This document shows, one piece after another, positions 15,250 to 24,251 of a stretch of 64,000 nucleotides of DNA. Each line of letters begins with the position of its first letter. Within the stretch, counting starts at the first letter, position 1. Made by a program: the position numbers and the translations under genes. Origin of the DNA: Rhizobium johnstonii 3841 (GTDB lineage Bacteria; Pseudomonadota; Alphaproteobacteria; Rhizobiales; Rhizobiaceae); the NCBI RefSeq assembly GCF_000009265.1, contig NC_008380.1:2981501-3045500 (forward strand). The letters are read 5' to 3'. Below the pieces are notes generated by a model. That model saw nothing but the letters and a program-made list of their open reading frames with translations. It was not told where the DNA came from and searched no databases.

Positions 15250-16542
15250 TCAGTCGGTGCCGGCGAGCTTGAAGACGTTGACCGGCTTCGAAACGCCGCG
15301 CAATTCGAAAGAGCCAAGACATTCACTGGCAACGGCAGAGGTGACGGCGAAACTCTCCGACATCAGCAAATGGTGCCCGAGCGTGCCGCAGAGCTTTTCG
15401 AGCCGCGAGGCCTCGTTGACGGCGCTGCCGATCACCGTGAAGTCGAGCCTGCCGCGCGCGCCGATATTTCCGTAGAAGACCTCGCCGAGATGCAGCACGA
15501 CATCAACTCCGATGTCTGGACCTCCATCATTCCTCCGCTGACCATTCAGCACCTTGTTGGCTTCTAGAATATTCCTTGCGGAAGCCAGTGCGGCCATGCA
15601 GGCCTTTTGCGGGTCTTCAGCATCGGTCGGAAAGATCGCCAGCACGCTATCGCCCATGAACTTGAGGATCTCGCCGGAATTATCCTCGACATGCCGGCCG
15701 ATCAGCTCGAAATGCTCGTCCAGAAACCCGGCGATTTCGCCTGGCTGATAGACTTCGGTCAACGCCGTGAAATTCCTGAGATCCGCAAGCAGGATCGCAG
15801 CATTGATGGAGCCACCCTTTCCCCTCTGGATCTCGCCTGCAAGGATGCGTGCGCTTGTTTTGGCGCCCGTATAGACGGCGAGGATATCCGCAGCGGTTTT
15901 CGATGCCGCGATGCGGTAGCAAGCCAGCCCCAGCGCCGGGAAGAGCTTTGCGACGATCGCCAATTGGTCGTCAGAAAATCCGCCCGGCCTGTCGCTTGTG
16001 AGAGACAGACTGACCCCGCGCAGCGCAGCCTCCTTCGGGAACTCCAGCAGGCTGACCAGGTGATCCGTGCCGCCGCCATGCGCGAATTCCGCAAGCTGCG
16101 GGTAGTCATCGACACCCTCACCCTTGGCGATGTTCCATCGACCTGACGTTTCGCCGCGGCCCAAAAGAAAATAGATCGGGGTCTTCTCGAAATTCAGCAC
16201 TGCCGCACTGCCGTACTCGGCATTCTCGATCGTGGTCGCACCGTCGCGCACGAAATTGGCCGAGACGCCGCCATACATGGGATGAATAGACGGCATTGAG
16301 ATGCTTCCCCGCCAGATTGGAAAGCCATCCGCGGTCAGCCGATCGCACAATCCCGCTATCAGCTCGCCAATATGCTCAGCTGTGATTCCATGCTCTATAA
16401 GCCACTGAATATGATTGTTGATTTCCGAACCTCCAAATGACCGACGCAGTTTATGGTCGGAAATCGGGCAAATGGACGGCGATGACCACCGGGGCATTGC
16501 CACGTCAACCAATAGTCGAGTTAGGCAGATATTTCTAGCCAT
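15250..16542 (-). CDS. Class III adenylate/guanylate cyclase
   Basis: 430 aa from the ATG at 16542 (preceded by CTGGAG). The C-terminal cyclase homology domain (about residues 235-420) keeps the two metal-binding aspartates in ILLADLRNFTALTEV and ILKFMGDSVLAIFP, and the DFTVIGSAVNEASRLE block. The N-terminal 220 residues resemble the sensory region common to rhizobial soluble cyclases (WLIEHGITAEHIGELIAGLC), with no membrane segments. A Shine-Dalgarno-like GGAGGT also lies inside the gene before residue 37, so a shorter product is possible. Converges on the ClC gene. Confidence 0.88.
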   Translation of the reverse strand: MARNICLTRLLVDVAMPRWSSPSICPISDHKLRRSFGGSEINNHIQWLIEHGITAEHIGELIAGLCDRLTADGFPIWRGSISMPSIHPMYGGVSANFVRDGATTIENAEYGSAAVLNFEKTPIYFLLGRGETSGRWNIAKGEGVDDYPQLAEFAHGGGTDHLVSLLEFPKEAALRGVSLSLTSDRPGGFSDDQLAIVAKLFPALGLACYRIAASKTAADILAVYTGAKTSARILAGEIQRGKGGSINAAILLADLRNFTALTEVYQPGEIAGFLDEHFELIGRHVEDNSGEILKFMGDSVLAIFPTDAEDPQKACMAALASARNILEANKVLNGQRRNDGGPDIGVDVVLHLGEVFYGNIGARGRLDFTVIGSAVNEASRLEKLCGTLGHHLLMSESFAVTSAVASECLGSFELRGVSKPVNVFKLAGTD

Positions 16543-16638
16543 GGTCTCCAGCAACAACAACCCGTCATTCGCCTGCCGACGAGGAGCTGTGAGAGTGCCG
16601 CAGAAGTAAAAGATGGTGCCGCAGCGCTTGCGGATATC

Positions 16639-17409
16639 TCACATCCTGACTGTCATACCGCCGTCCACCGTCAGCACGTGACCGTTGACGAAGGAAGCGG
16701 CGTCGCTTGCAAGAAACAGCGCCGCGCCGGCGATCTCGTCCGGCCGTCCCCAGCGCTGAACCGGGATGCGTTGACGCACGAAGGGCATCAATTCCTCGTT
16801 CGCAGCCATCGCCGCGTTCGTCTCGGTGGCGAACCAGCCGGGCGCAATCGCATTGCTGGTGATGCCGTGCGGGCCGAATTCGACCGCCATGCCGCGCATC
16901 AGTCCGGTCAGTCCCTGCTTGGCCGCCGGATAGACGCAGTCGCCGGGCATGACGACATGGCCGCTGATCGAGGTCACGGCGATCAGGCGACCGTGATTGC
17001 GTCGCTTCATCAGCACGGCAGCGTCCCGCGACAGCGTCATGGCCGCCGCCAGGTCGGTGCGCAGCAGCTCGATGATGGCATCATCGTCGAATTCGGCCAG
17101 CGGCCGCCTGTCGCGGGCGCCGACATTGTTGATCAGGATATCCAGACGACCATGGATCTTGTCGATATCGGCCATCGCAGCACGCTGTGCCCCGCGGTCG
17201 GCGATGTCGAATGCGGCGGCCTCCGCCGTGCCGCCCGCGGCACGGATAGCCTTTACGGCGTCTTCCAGCGTCGCCGCCGTGCGTCCGTTGACGATGACAT
17301 GCGCGCCGGCTTCTGCGAGGGCGCGCGCCATCTCGAAGCCCAGACCACGGCCGCCGCCGGTCACGAGCGCCACCTGACCAGCCAGTGAAAATCTATCCAA
17401 TATGCTCAT
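16639..17409 (-). CDS. SDR-family oxidoreductase (gluconate 5-dehydrogenase-like)
   Basis: 256 aa classical short-chain dehydrogenase. Cofactor motif TGGGRGLG at residues 17-24, NNVG, catalytic Ser in VTSISG, Tyr-x3-Lys in YPAAKQG and the C-terminal VNGHVLTVDGGMTVRM. The sequence style is closest to gluconate 5-dehydrogenase / 3-oxoacyl reductase-like SDRs; substrate cannot be fixed. Stands alone between the cyclase and cobQ on the minus strand. Confidence 0.9.
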   Translation of the reverse strand: MSILDRFSLAGQVALVTGGGRGLGFEMARALAEAGAHVIVNGRTAATLEDAVKAIRAAGGTAEAAAFDIADRGAQRAAMADIDKIHGRLDILINNVGARDRRPLAEFDDDAIIELLRTDLAAAMTLSRDAAVLMKRRNHGRLIAVTSISGHVVMPGDCVYPAAKQGLTGLMRGMAVEFGPHGITSNAIAPGWFATETNAAMAANEELMPFVRQRIPVQRWGRPDEIAGAALFLASDAASFVNGHVLTVDGGMTVRM

Positions 17410-17532
17410 AGTTTCGTCGCTCTCACCTGGGTCCGTCGTCGCGACAATTAATGGACTCAGTCAACTAACCTGGCAATAGCAGAACGACGGCACCGTTGAT
17501 GGTGCAACAGCCCATGCCCGTGAACGTCCGGC

Positions 17533-18987
17533 CTAACCGAGCAGCCCGGCCAGCCAGCGTGGATCGAGATGACGTTCCAGTTCCCCGGCGATCTCGTCGA
17601 GCGCTTGCTCGACGCTCTCGCGGTAATTCCGCCGCTCACCCGATAGGCCGAAGCTTTGAAGCAGTCCGGCGCGGTAGGCGTCACTGCCGAAGAGCCCGTG
17701 CAGATAGGTGCCCATGATCCGGCCGTCGGCGGACAACGCCCCGTCGGACGCGCCGTCTATGATTGCCGAAGGCCGATCGCAATCCGGGCCGCGGGTCACG
17801 CCGAGATGGATCTGGTAGCCGGCAAGTGGCGCGTCATATTCGGTCGAGCGAGCCTGGCTGTTGCGCACGGTCTTCTCCGGCGCCATCTCGGTCTCGATAT
17901 CGAGCAGCCCAAGCCCCGGCGTCTCGAGCGTCCCGCCCTCGATGCCGAGCGGATCGTGCACCATGCGGCCGAGCATCTGGTAACCGCCACAGATGCCGAT
18001 CACCCGGCCGCCGCGCCTGACATGTGCCTGGAGATCGCGGTCCCAGCCCTGGGCCCGGAAGTCGGCGAGATCCGATATCGTTGATTTCGAGCCGGGAAGC
18101 ACGACGAGGCTCGCATCGGCAGGTATCCGCTCGCCTGATCGCACGAAGACCAGCTCGACATCCGGCTCGCTCCTCAGAGGATCGAGATCGTCGAAATTGG
18201 CGATACGTGGCAGCACCGGCACAGCGATCTTCAACGCGCCCGCTCCGCCCCTTACCAGCCGTTCGAGCACGACCGAATCTTCGGCCGGCAGGCGCGCCGC
18301 ACCCCGCAGCCACGGCACGATGCCGAAACACGGCCAGCCGGTAAAGCCTTCGATGGCGCGGACGCCGTCGTCAAACAGCGAGACGTCGCCGCGGAACTTG
18401 TTGATGATATAGCCCGCAATCATCGCCCGGTCGCCATCCTCGAGGATCGCATGCGTGCCGACCAGCGAGGCGATGACGCCGCCGCGATCGATATCACCGA
18501 CGAGGACGACGGGCACGCCGGCCCGCGTCGCAAAGCCCATATTGGCGATATCGCCGGCCCTGAGATTGATCTCGGCCGGCGATCCGGCGCCCTCGACGAT
18601 AACAAGGTCGGCGCCAGCAGCCACTTTTTCGAAACTCTCGAGCACGGCGCCGAGCAGCTCAGGCTTCAGCCGCTGATAGTCGCGTCCCTTCGCCTGTCCG
18701 AACACCCTGCCCTGGACGATGATCTGACTGCCATTTTCCGATTGCGGCTTGAGCAGCACAGGGTTCATCTGGACCGAGGATGGCGTGCGCGCGGCCAGCG
18801 ACTGCAGCCACTGCGCCCGGCCAATCTCGCCGCCGTCATCGGCGACCGCCGCATTGTTCGACATATTCTGCGGCTTGAACGGCCGGACCGTCAGCCCGCG
18901 ATTGGCCGCCAGCCGGCAGAGGCCCGCAACCAGAACCGTCTTGCCGACATCGGAGCCGGTTCCCTGCAGCATGATCGCTCTTGCCAT
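17533..18987 (-). CDS. cobQ: Cobyric acid synthase CobQ
   Basis: 484 aa from ATG 18987 (an in-frame codon four residues earlier is possible). Amidates positions b, d, e and g of adenosylcobyrinic a,c-diamide using ATP and glutamine. The ATP domain begins MLQGTGSDVGKTVLVAGLC with FKPQNMSNNAAV downstream; the glutamine amidotransferase domain has VIGICGGYQMLGRM and the late GTYLHGLFGSD. Not linked to the other cob operons here; no cobalamin riboswitch was seen upstream, but its leader contains strong hairpins and short repeats. Confidence 0.95.
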   Translation of the reverse strand: MARAIMLQGTGSDVGKTVLVAGLCRLAANRGLTVRPFKPQNMSNNAAVADDGGEIGRAQWLQSLAARTPSSVQMNPVLLKPQSENGSQIIVQGRVFGQAKGRDYQRLKPELLGAVLESFEKVAAGADLVIVEGAGSPAEINLRAGDIANMGFATRAGVPVVLVGDIDRGGVIASLVGTHAILEDGDRAMIAGYIINKFRGDVSLFDDGVRAIEGFTGWPCFGIVPWLRGAARLPAEDSVVLERLVRGGAGALKIAVPVLPRIANFDDLDPLRSEPDVELVFVRSGERIPADASLVVLPGSKSTISDLADFRAQGWDRDLQAHVRRGGRVIGICGGYQMLGRMVHDPLGIEGGTLETPGLGLLDIETEMAPEKTVRNSQARSTEYDAPLAGYQIHLGVTRGPDCDRPSAIIDGASDGALSADGRIMGTYLHGLFGSDAYRAGLLQSFGLSGERRNYRESVEQALDEIAGELERHLDPRWLAGLLG

Positions 18988-19642
18988 GGTGGCCCGCATT
19001 CGCCTCTCGTTCAGGCGAGGCCTACAATGGGCGGCAATCCCAGGTCAAGACTTGGCTTGGTCAAGACTTGGCCCGGGTCAAGACTGGGCCTAAAGTTCCG
19101 CCCTGCAAACACGAAAACCGCGCATGGCCTTTGGCTCTGCGCGGTTTGCCGAAAAACTCAGGCGTCTTCGCCCTTACACGGCGAAGCTCGCTTTCTCCGG
19201 TACGCACTACCTGAACCGGAGAAGCGGCGGTCATTGCTGCCACGACCCAACTGATAGCGGCACATTCTTACCGGAGAGTTATTGAAGGCTTACGCAAATG
19301 TTAATTTTGATCTTTTTTGACATTCTGGCCAAAATTTCTGCCGAAGATCCGCAGCCTCTCGCCACGAGCGTGCTTTTCGCCCGAGGGCGCCAATTTAGGA
19401 ATGCTGACATAAATTCTTCGAATTCAATAATTTAGTCACGCAACCATGAGCAGAAGACGGTTGATTTCTGCGAGCGAACGCGTAGGCTCCGTCATAACAC
19501 GCCATTGTTGAACATGGCCTGCCCGTGAACCGGAAAGCCTGTTGCGGTATCGCCCCGGCAGGCATTTTCCATTCGGGTGCCGGAGAGATTTGTCGGTGAA
19601 TTTCAGAGCCTGCTGCACGTCCGCCTAAGAAGAATTCGGGGA
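18988..19642 (-). other. 655-bp gene-free region with hairpins and short direct repeats upstream of cobQ
   Basis: Contents seen: three imperfect 16-17 bp direct repeats (GGTCAAGACTTGG type) at 19043-19090; three consecutive hairpins at 19115-19147 (AAACCGCGC / GCGCGGTTT), 19166-19186 (CTTCGCC / GGCGAAG) and 19193-19223 (TTCTCCGGT / ACCGGAGAA). On the minus strand the first of these is followed by TTTTCGTGTTT, resembling an intrinsic terminator. Could be a small RNA or an attenuated cobQ leader. The part from 19260 to 19642 is AT-richer and likely holds the promoter of the downstream plus-strand gene. No convincing protein gene. Confidence 0.45.
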
Positions 19643-20644
19643 ATGACGATGAAGACGTTTCTGGTTCCGGCCGTCTTTGCCGCGGCTCTTTCTACCGTCG
19701 CGCCGGCCGAAGCCGCGGAATGCGGCAGCGTTTCGATCGCCGAAATGAAATGGGCCTCGGCAGGCATCGCGGCGAGTTTCGACAAGATCATCCTGGAAAA
19801 GGGCTACGGCTGCTCGGTCACCATCGTCGATGGCGACACGCTGCCGACCTTCGCCTCGATGAATGAGAAAGGCCTCCCCGACATCGCCTCGGAATACTGG
19901 ATCAATTCCGTCAGGTCCCTGCTCGATCAGGCTGTCAACACCGGCCGGCTGGTACAGGGGGCCGAAATCCTGGCCGACGGCGCCGTCGAGGGTTGGTGGA
20001 TCCCGAAATTTATCGCCGACGCCCACCCCGACATCCGCTCGGTCGAGGACGCGCTGAAACATCCCGAACTCTTCCCCGCCGAGGACGACCCGTCGAAAGG
20101 CGCAGTTTACAACTGCCCCGCCGACTGGAGTTGCCAGATATCGACCACCAACCTGTTCAAGGCGCTTGCCGCCGACAAGAAGGGCTTCGAGCTTGTCGAG
20201 ACCGGCAGTCCCGAACGGCTCGATGCGTCGATTGCCCGCGCCTTCGACAACAAGATCGGCTGGCTCGGTTATTACTGGGCGCCGACCGCCATCCTCGGCA
20301 AATACGACATGACGCGCCTGAGCTTCGGCGTCGGCCACAACAAGAATGAATGGGACCGCTGTACCGCGGTTGCCGGCTGCGTCAGGCCCGAGCTCAACTC
20401 CTACCCGGTCTCGCGCGCCTTCACCCTGATAACCAGGTCCTTCGCCAGCCGCGCCGGACCTGTCACGGCCTATCTCAAGACCCGCAAATGGGACAATGCG
20501 ACGATCAACCAGGTGCTCGCCTGGCAGGACGAAAACCGCGAAAGCAACGAGGATGCCGCGATCTATTTCCTTCGCAACTACGAGAGTCTGTGGACGAAAT
20601 GGGTGCCGGTCGATGTAGCCGAGAAGGTCAAGGCGAGCTTATAA
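19643..20644 (+). CDS. Glycine betaine/proline-type ABC transporter substrate-binding protein (OpuAC/ProX)
   Basis: 333 aa from ATG 19643, or 331 from ATG 19649. A signal peptide (MKTFLVPAVFAAALSTVAPA then EA) precedes the mature start. The OpuAC fold is suggested by VSIAEMKWASAGIAASF, EYWINSVRSLL, WWIPKFIADAHPDI, GWLGYYWAPTAIL and the C-terminal NYESLWTKWVP. It is a periplasmic quaternary-amine receptor candidate. No permease or ATPase gene is adjacent, so it is an orphan receptor in this window. An in-frame extension to 19577 is rejected because it would bury the signal peptide. Confidence 0.85.
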   Translation: MTMKTFLVPAVFAAALSTVAPAEAAECGSVSIAEMKWASAGIAASFDKIILEKGYGCSVTIVDGDTLPTFASMNEKGLPDIASEYWINSVRSLLDQAVNTGRLVQGAEILADGAVEGWWIPKFIADAHPDIRSVEDALKHPELFPAEDDPSKGAVYNCPADWSCQISTTNLFKALAADKKGFELVETGSPERLDASIARAFDNKIGWLGYYWAPTAILGKYDMTRLSFGVGHNKNEWDRCTAVAGCVRPELNSYPVSRAFTLITRSFASRAGPVTAYLKTRKWDNATINQVLAWQDENRESNEDAAIYFLRNYESLWTKWVPVDVAEKVKASL

Positions 20645-20664
20645 CGGCCAAAACAAGATCAAGC

Positions 20665-21027
20665 ATGGACGATTCGATGACAGGCAATGTTCCCTTTCCC
20701 GACCGCGATACCGTTGCGGAAAAGCTCGCCGCACTGTCGGAAACCGACAAATCATACCTGGCGCTGCTCATGGAAAACGCCGCCCAGGACGACAACCTGC
20801 TCGACGGCTTGCGCCGCCATCTCGACCTTGCCGCCGGCTCGCGTTTCCTGAATTCGCTGAAGCTTGAAAATCTGGGAATGTGGCTGGGGGCCCAGGCGCC
20901 GGACCGGTTGCAGATCCGGCTGACGGAAACCGCCCGCTCCAGCCAGCACCCCGCCTACCAGGCCTTCCGGACCGGCCTCAGCCGATCCGGTGGGCTGGAA
21001 AAGGTTTATCCCTCGGTCATCCGTTAG
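20665..21027 (+). CDS. Conserved hypothetical protein
   Basis: 120 aa from ATG 20665 (alternative ATG 20677). Soluble, with acidic N-terminal helix LSETDKSYLALLMENAAQDD; no signal peptide or motif I recognise. It begins 20 bp after the betaine-type binding protein and on the same strand, so co-transcription is likely. Function unknown. Confidence 0.6.
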   Translation: MDDSMTGNVPFPDRDTVAEKLAALSETDKSYLALLMENAAQDDNLLDGLRRHLDLAAGSRFLNSLKLENLGMWLGAQAPDRLQIRLTETARSSQHPAYQAFRTGLSRSGGLEKVYPSVIR

Positions 21028-21100
21028 GATGATCAGACCCGGCCAATAGCTGATCCCCGGGTCAGCATCTGATCCGGCGATTCTAGCAGCTGAACCGTCA

Positions 21101-21256
21101 TCACTTCTTCGCGGCGCGGTCGACTGAGCGGCCGGCATCCTGCGTGGCGTTCACGGTGTTTGCCGTATCTTTTCCTATGCCGCGGATCGTGTTGCCGCAG
21201 GAAGAAAGGGCAAGAAGAACCATCAAGGCTGCGGCAATTTTGGCCGTTGTCGTCAT
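21101..21256 (-). CDS. Entericidin A/B-family lipoprotein
   Basis: 51 aa, too short for many gene finders. The signal peptide MTTTAKIAAALMVLLALSSC ends in a lipobox (ALSSC) with Cys at residue 20, followed by GNTIRGIGKDTANTVNATQD and a basic C-terminus ending DRAAKK. The C-N-T-x-x-G-x-G-x-D pattern is the entericidin signature. Entericidins are small envelope lipoproteins linked to stress and cell lysis in enterics; the rhizobial role is unknown. ATG at 21256, TGA at 21101. Confidence 0.88.
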   Translation of the reverse strand: MTTTAKIAAALMVLLALSSCGNTIRGIGKDTANTVNATQDAGRSVDRAAKK

Positions 21257-21425
21257 CTCGGATATCCTTGTTTGAAATCAACCCCGAACGGCGACAATTG
21301 CCGTCCCGCGCCAATAACGCACGACAAACCAAAAGGTTCACTGGATATAAGTATACCCGCTACAGCCGCGCGTCCGATAGGACGCGCCATCACTTTCGAT
21401 CGGCGCATAATCCTGTCCGATGCAG

Positions 21426-22325
21426 CTAGGCGGCGACCGCCTTCGCTCTCTCGGCAAAGGCGCCGCGAATACTGTCGGCCACCGTTTCGATCGGCCCCGA
21501 TACCTGCGAGGCGGTCAGCAGGCGGATATCGAAGGCGCCGAGCTCCGGCAGCCCTTCCTGAGGCCCGAGGATCGCCATGTCCTCGTTGACATAGGACAGC
21601 GGCAACGGCGCAATGGCGAGATCGGAAAGCACGGCGGCGCGCTGCGCCATCGTGTGGCCGCTGAGATAGGCGACGCGATAATGCCGCTTGTTGCGTTCGA
21701 GCTGGGAGAGTGCTTCCTGGCGCCAGATGCAGCCGTCTTCCCAGATCGAGATCGGCAGCGGATCGCGGCGATGCGCCGAACCGCACTTGGCGCCGGCCCA
21801 GACCAGCCGCTCGCGGAACACCACCTCACCGCCCGTCGGGAACGGCCGTGTCGCACAGTTGATCAAGGCCAGGTCGAGCCGCTGCTCCTCCATGCGCTTC
21901 TTCAGCCCCATGCTCATGTCGATGGTCACGTCGACCATGATGCCGGGATAGCTTTCGGCAAAACTCTTCAGGATGCTCGGCAGCAGCCGTTCGCCGATAT
22001 CCTCCGGCGCGCCGAGCCGCACGACGCCGCTGAGCTCCGGCATGATGAAGCGCGACACGGCCTCGTTCGACAGAGCCAGGATGTTGCGCGCGTAGGACAG
22101 CAACATCTCGCCGTGGCGCGTCAGCGATACCGAGCGGGCGTCGCGCAGAAACAGCGTTGCCCCCAGTTGCTCTTCAAGCTTCTTGATCTGCATCGACACC
22201 GCCGACGGCGTGCGGAAGACAGCCTCTGCGGCGGTCGAAAAATTGCCTGTTTCGGCGATAGCCACGAAGGTGCGCAGCACCTCGTTGTCAAGCAGCGGAA
22301 TGGGACGGCGAAAGGGAATGCTCAT
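21426..22325 (-). CDS. LysR-family transcriptional regulator
   Basis: 299 aa from ATG 22325 (MSIPFRRPIPLLDNEVL). N-terminal HTH at about residues 10-68 (GNFSTAAEAVFRTPSAVSMQ), then a substrate-binding domain of the LrhA-like type (SGVVRLGAPEDIGERLLPSI). It lies divergent to the small gene at 22441; the 115-bp gap is AT-rich and may carry its operator. The target is not evident. Confidence 0.88.
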   Translation of the reverse strand: MSIPFRRPIPLLDNEVLRTFVAIAETGNFSTAAEAVFRTPSAVSMQIKKLEEQLGATLFLRDARSVSLTRHGEMLLSYARNILALSNEAVSRFIMPELSGVVRLGAPEDIGERLLPSILKSFAESYPGIMVDVTIDMSMGLKKRMEEQRLDLALINCATRPFPTGGEVVFRERLVWAGAKCGSAHRRDPLPISIWEDGCIWRQEALSQLERNKRHYRVAYLSGHTMAQRAAVLSDLAIAPLPLSYVNEDMAILGPQEGLPELGAFDIRLLTASQVSGPIETVADSIRGAFAERAKAVAA

Positions 22326-22440
22326 CGTCACATCTTTCAATTTTTCTGATTTATAACGCCATATCATTTTGTTTGATTGAATGTCAATTGACCACCATAT
22401 TTCGGGTGTCGGCAGCTAAATGCAGCAAAGGAGGCCCGAC

Positions 22441-22644
22441 ATGTCTCAAACAAGCATCTGGAATATCGTACAGGCCCTTTCCGCATTCAAGTCGCAGCGG
22501 CGCAGGGATGCGAACCATGAGCATGCGCTCCGGGAACTAAGGCGTTTTCCACCACATCTGCTGGCAGATTGTCAGCGCGAGATGGAGTTGACCGTCCCGG
22601 AGCGCCGCGCGTTCGATGAGACGCGCTGTTGCACAATTCCTTAA
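22441..22644 (+). CDS. Small hypothetical protein, DUF1127-like
   Basis: 67 aa from ATG 22441, preceded by AAAGGAGG. Basic and helical; RELRRFPPHLLADC weakly resembles the DUF1127 core seen in rhizobia, where some members bind RNA. The 3' end (from about 22601) runs into a palindromic repeat, so the last 15 residues may be derived from that element. Divergent from the LysR gene. Confidence 0.55.
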   Translation: MSQTSIWNIVQALSAFKSQRRRDANHEHALRELRRFPPHLLADCQREMELTVPERRAFDETRCCTIP

Positions 22645-22678
22645 ATCGGAATGCGCATCTGAAAAGACGCGCGGCGCT
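22601..22678. repeat. Palindromic intergenic repeat overlapping a gene 3' end
   Basis: Inverted arms AGCGCCGCGC (22601-22610) and GCGCGGCGCT (22669-22678), with internal GAGACGCGC / related segments. Resembles a repeat common in Rhizobium intergenic DNA. It overlaps the final codons and stop of the small gene at 22441. Confidence 0.5.
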
Positions 22679-22776
22679 GTAAAACAGGATGATTTTAGGC
22701 CGGGGCGGTCTGAAATCTTTCGGCATCAGGCTCCAACAAACGCTTCATCACTTTGAATCCGCGCAGATCGAACCGA

Positions 22777-23502
22777 TCAACTCGCTAGGTCATCGATGTG
22801 CCCGCCCAGAAAGAGCCGGCCGACCCGCGGATCGGCAAGAAGTTCGCTTGCCTTGTTGTGCATCCGCGTCTGGCCGAGTTCCAGGACGAGCCCGTAATCG
22901 GACATGGCGAGCGCCGCCTTGGCATTCTGCTCGACCATCAGAATCGTCACGCCCTGGTCGCGCAGCCGGATCAACGTCCGGAATACCTCCTGGACGAGGT
23001 TGGGCGACAGGCCGATCGACGGCTCGTCGATCAGAATGAGCTTGGGGTCGAGCAGCAGCGCCCGCGCCACCTCCAGCTGCTTCTGCTGGCCTCCGGAGAG
23101 TTCGATCGCCTTTCGATCCCGATGGGTCTTCAGCGCCGGAAACTGCTCCATCACCACGTCAATGCGTTCACCCACCTTCGACGGGTTTTTCGAGGTGATG
23201 CCGCCGAGTTCCAGATTGTGATAGACCGAAAGCTGCGGCACGATGTTGCGACCCTGCGGCACATAGCTGACGCCACGGCCGATCAGATCGCGCGGCTTGC
23301 AGCCGGTCACATCCTGGCCATCCAGCAGCACTTGACCCGAATGAATATCGAGCAGGCCGAAGATCGCTTTGAAGACGGTCGACTTGCCGGCGCCATTCGG
23401 ACCGATGATGGTTGTAATGGAGGCTCGCGGGATCTTGAACGAGACGCCGTTCAGGATGGTGATCTTGCCGTAGCCGCCGTAGACGTCCTTCAATTCCAGC
23501 AT
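22777..23502 (-). CDS. Branched-chain-type ABC transporter ATP-binding protein (LivF)
   Basis: 241 aa. Walker A IIGPNGAGKSTVFKAIFG near residue 34, signature LSGGQQKQLEVARALL and Walker B LILIDEPSIGLSP. Second ATPase of a HAAT/LivFGHMK importer, cytoplasmic. Follows LivG by 2 bp. In context (shikimate/protocatechuate genes upstream) the importer probably serves an aromatic or alicyclic acid, not a branched amino acid. Last gene of the cluster. Confidence 0.93.
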   Translation of the reverse strand: MLELKDVYGGYGKITILNGVSFKIPRASITTIIGPNGAGKSTVFKAIFGLLDIHSGQVLLDGQDVTGCKPRDLIGRGVSYVPQGRNIVPQLSVYHNLELGGITSKNPSKVGERIDVVMEQFPALKTHRDRKAIELSGGQQKQLEVARALLLDPKLILIDEPSIGLSPNLVQEVFRTLIRLRDQGVTILMVEQNAKAALAMSDYGLVLELGQTRMHNKASELLADPRVGRLFLGGHIDDLAS

Positions 23503-23504
23503 GC

Positions 23505-24251
23505 TCAGCCTCCGAGATATGCGTCGATGACCTGCTGGTTGGCGCGGATCTCGTCCGGTGCCCCCTCAGCAATGATTGCCCCTTCCGCCAGCACGATGAT
23601 CCGCGTGCAGAGCGACATCACGAATTCCATGTTGTGCTCGATCACCACGAAGGTCGTATCGTGATCGCGGTTGTATGTCTGGAGGCGTTCCTTCAGATTG
23701 CCGAGCATGGTCAGGTTGACGCCGCCCGCCGGCTCGTCCAGCAGAACAAGATCCGGCCCGGCCATGAAGGCCATTGCCGCATCCAGCAGCTTCTGCTGGC
23801 CGTAGGAAAGAGCGCCGGCCTTATCTTCTTTCAGATGCCGGAGCTTGAAGAAATCGACGAGTTGCTCGGCCTGCTGAGTCAGACCGGCATCGGGCTTTCC
23901 GAACAGCCGCGACAACATGGTTCCCTGATGCTCCTGGCCGGCAAGGATGATATTGTCGAGCACAGTCATATCAGGGAAGACCGAAAGTTGCTGGAACGTG
24001 CGGCCGACGCCGCGCTTGGCGAGGTCGCAGGCCTTCATCCCGGCGACGGCATGACCGTTGACGAAGACTTCGCCGCGATCCGGACGGAGCTGACCGAGCA
24101 CGCAATTGAACAAAGTGGACTTTCCCGATCCGTTCGGACCGATCAGGCCGAGCACCTCGCCTTTCATGACTTCGAAGCTGACGTCCTTGACGGCCTGGAT
24201 ACCGCCGAAGGTCTTGGAAATGTTGCGCACCGAGAGGACGGAAGGGTTCAT
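23505..24251 (-). CDS. Branched-chain-type ABC transporter ATP-binding protein (LivG)
   Basis: 248 aa from ATG 24251, overlapping the permease stop (ATGA). Walker A LIGPNGSGKSTLFNCVLG, family-typical GVGRTFQQLSVFPDMTVLDN, signature-region LSYGQQKLLDAAMAFM (an LSYGQ variant common in LivG) and Walker B LVLLDEPAGGVN. Partner ATPase of the neighbouring LivF. Confidence 0.93.
   Translation of the reverse strand: MNPSVLSVRNISKTFGGIQAVKDVSFEVMKGEVLGLIGPNGSGKSTLFNCVLGQLRPDRGEVFVNGHAVAGMKACDLAKRGVGRTFQQLSVFPDMTVLDNIILAGQEHQGTMLSRLFGKPDAGLTQQAEQLVDFFKLRHLKEDKAGALSYGQQKLLDAAMAFMAGPDLVLLDEPAGGVNLTMLGNLKERLQTYNRDHDTTFVVIEHNMEFVMSLCTRIIVLAEGAIIAEGAPDEIRANQQVIDAYLGG

Noticed and set aside
19061..19243. 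60-aa minus-strand open frame over the hairpins upstream of cobQ
   Set aside because: No family match or convincing ribosome site, and the strong stem-loops explain the region better.
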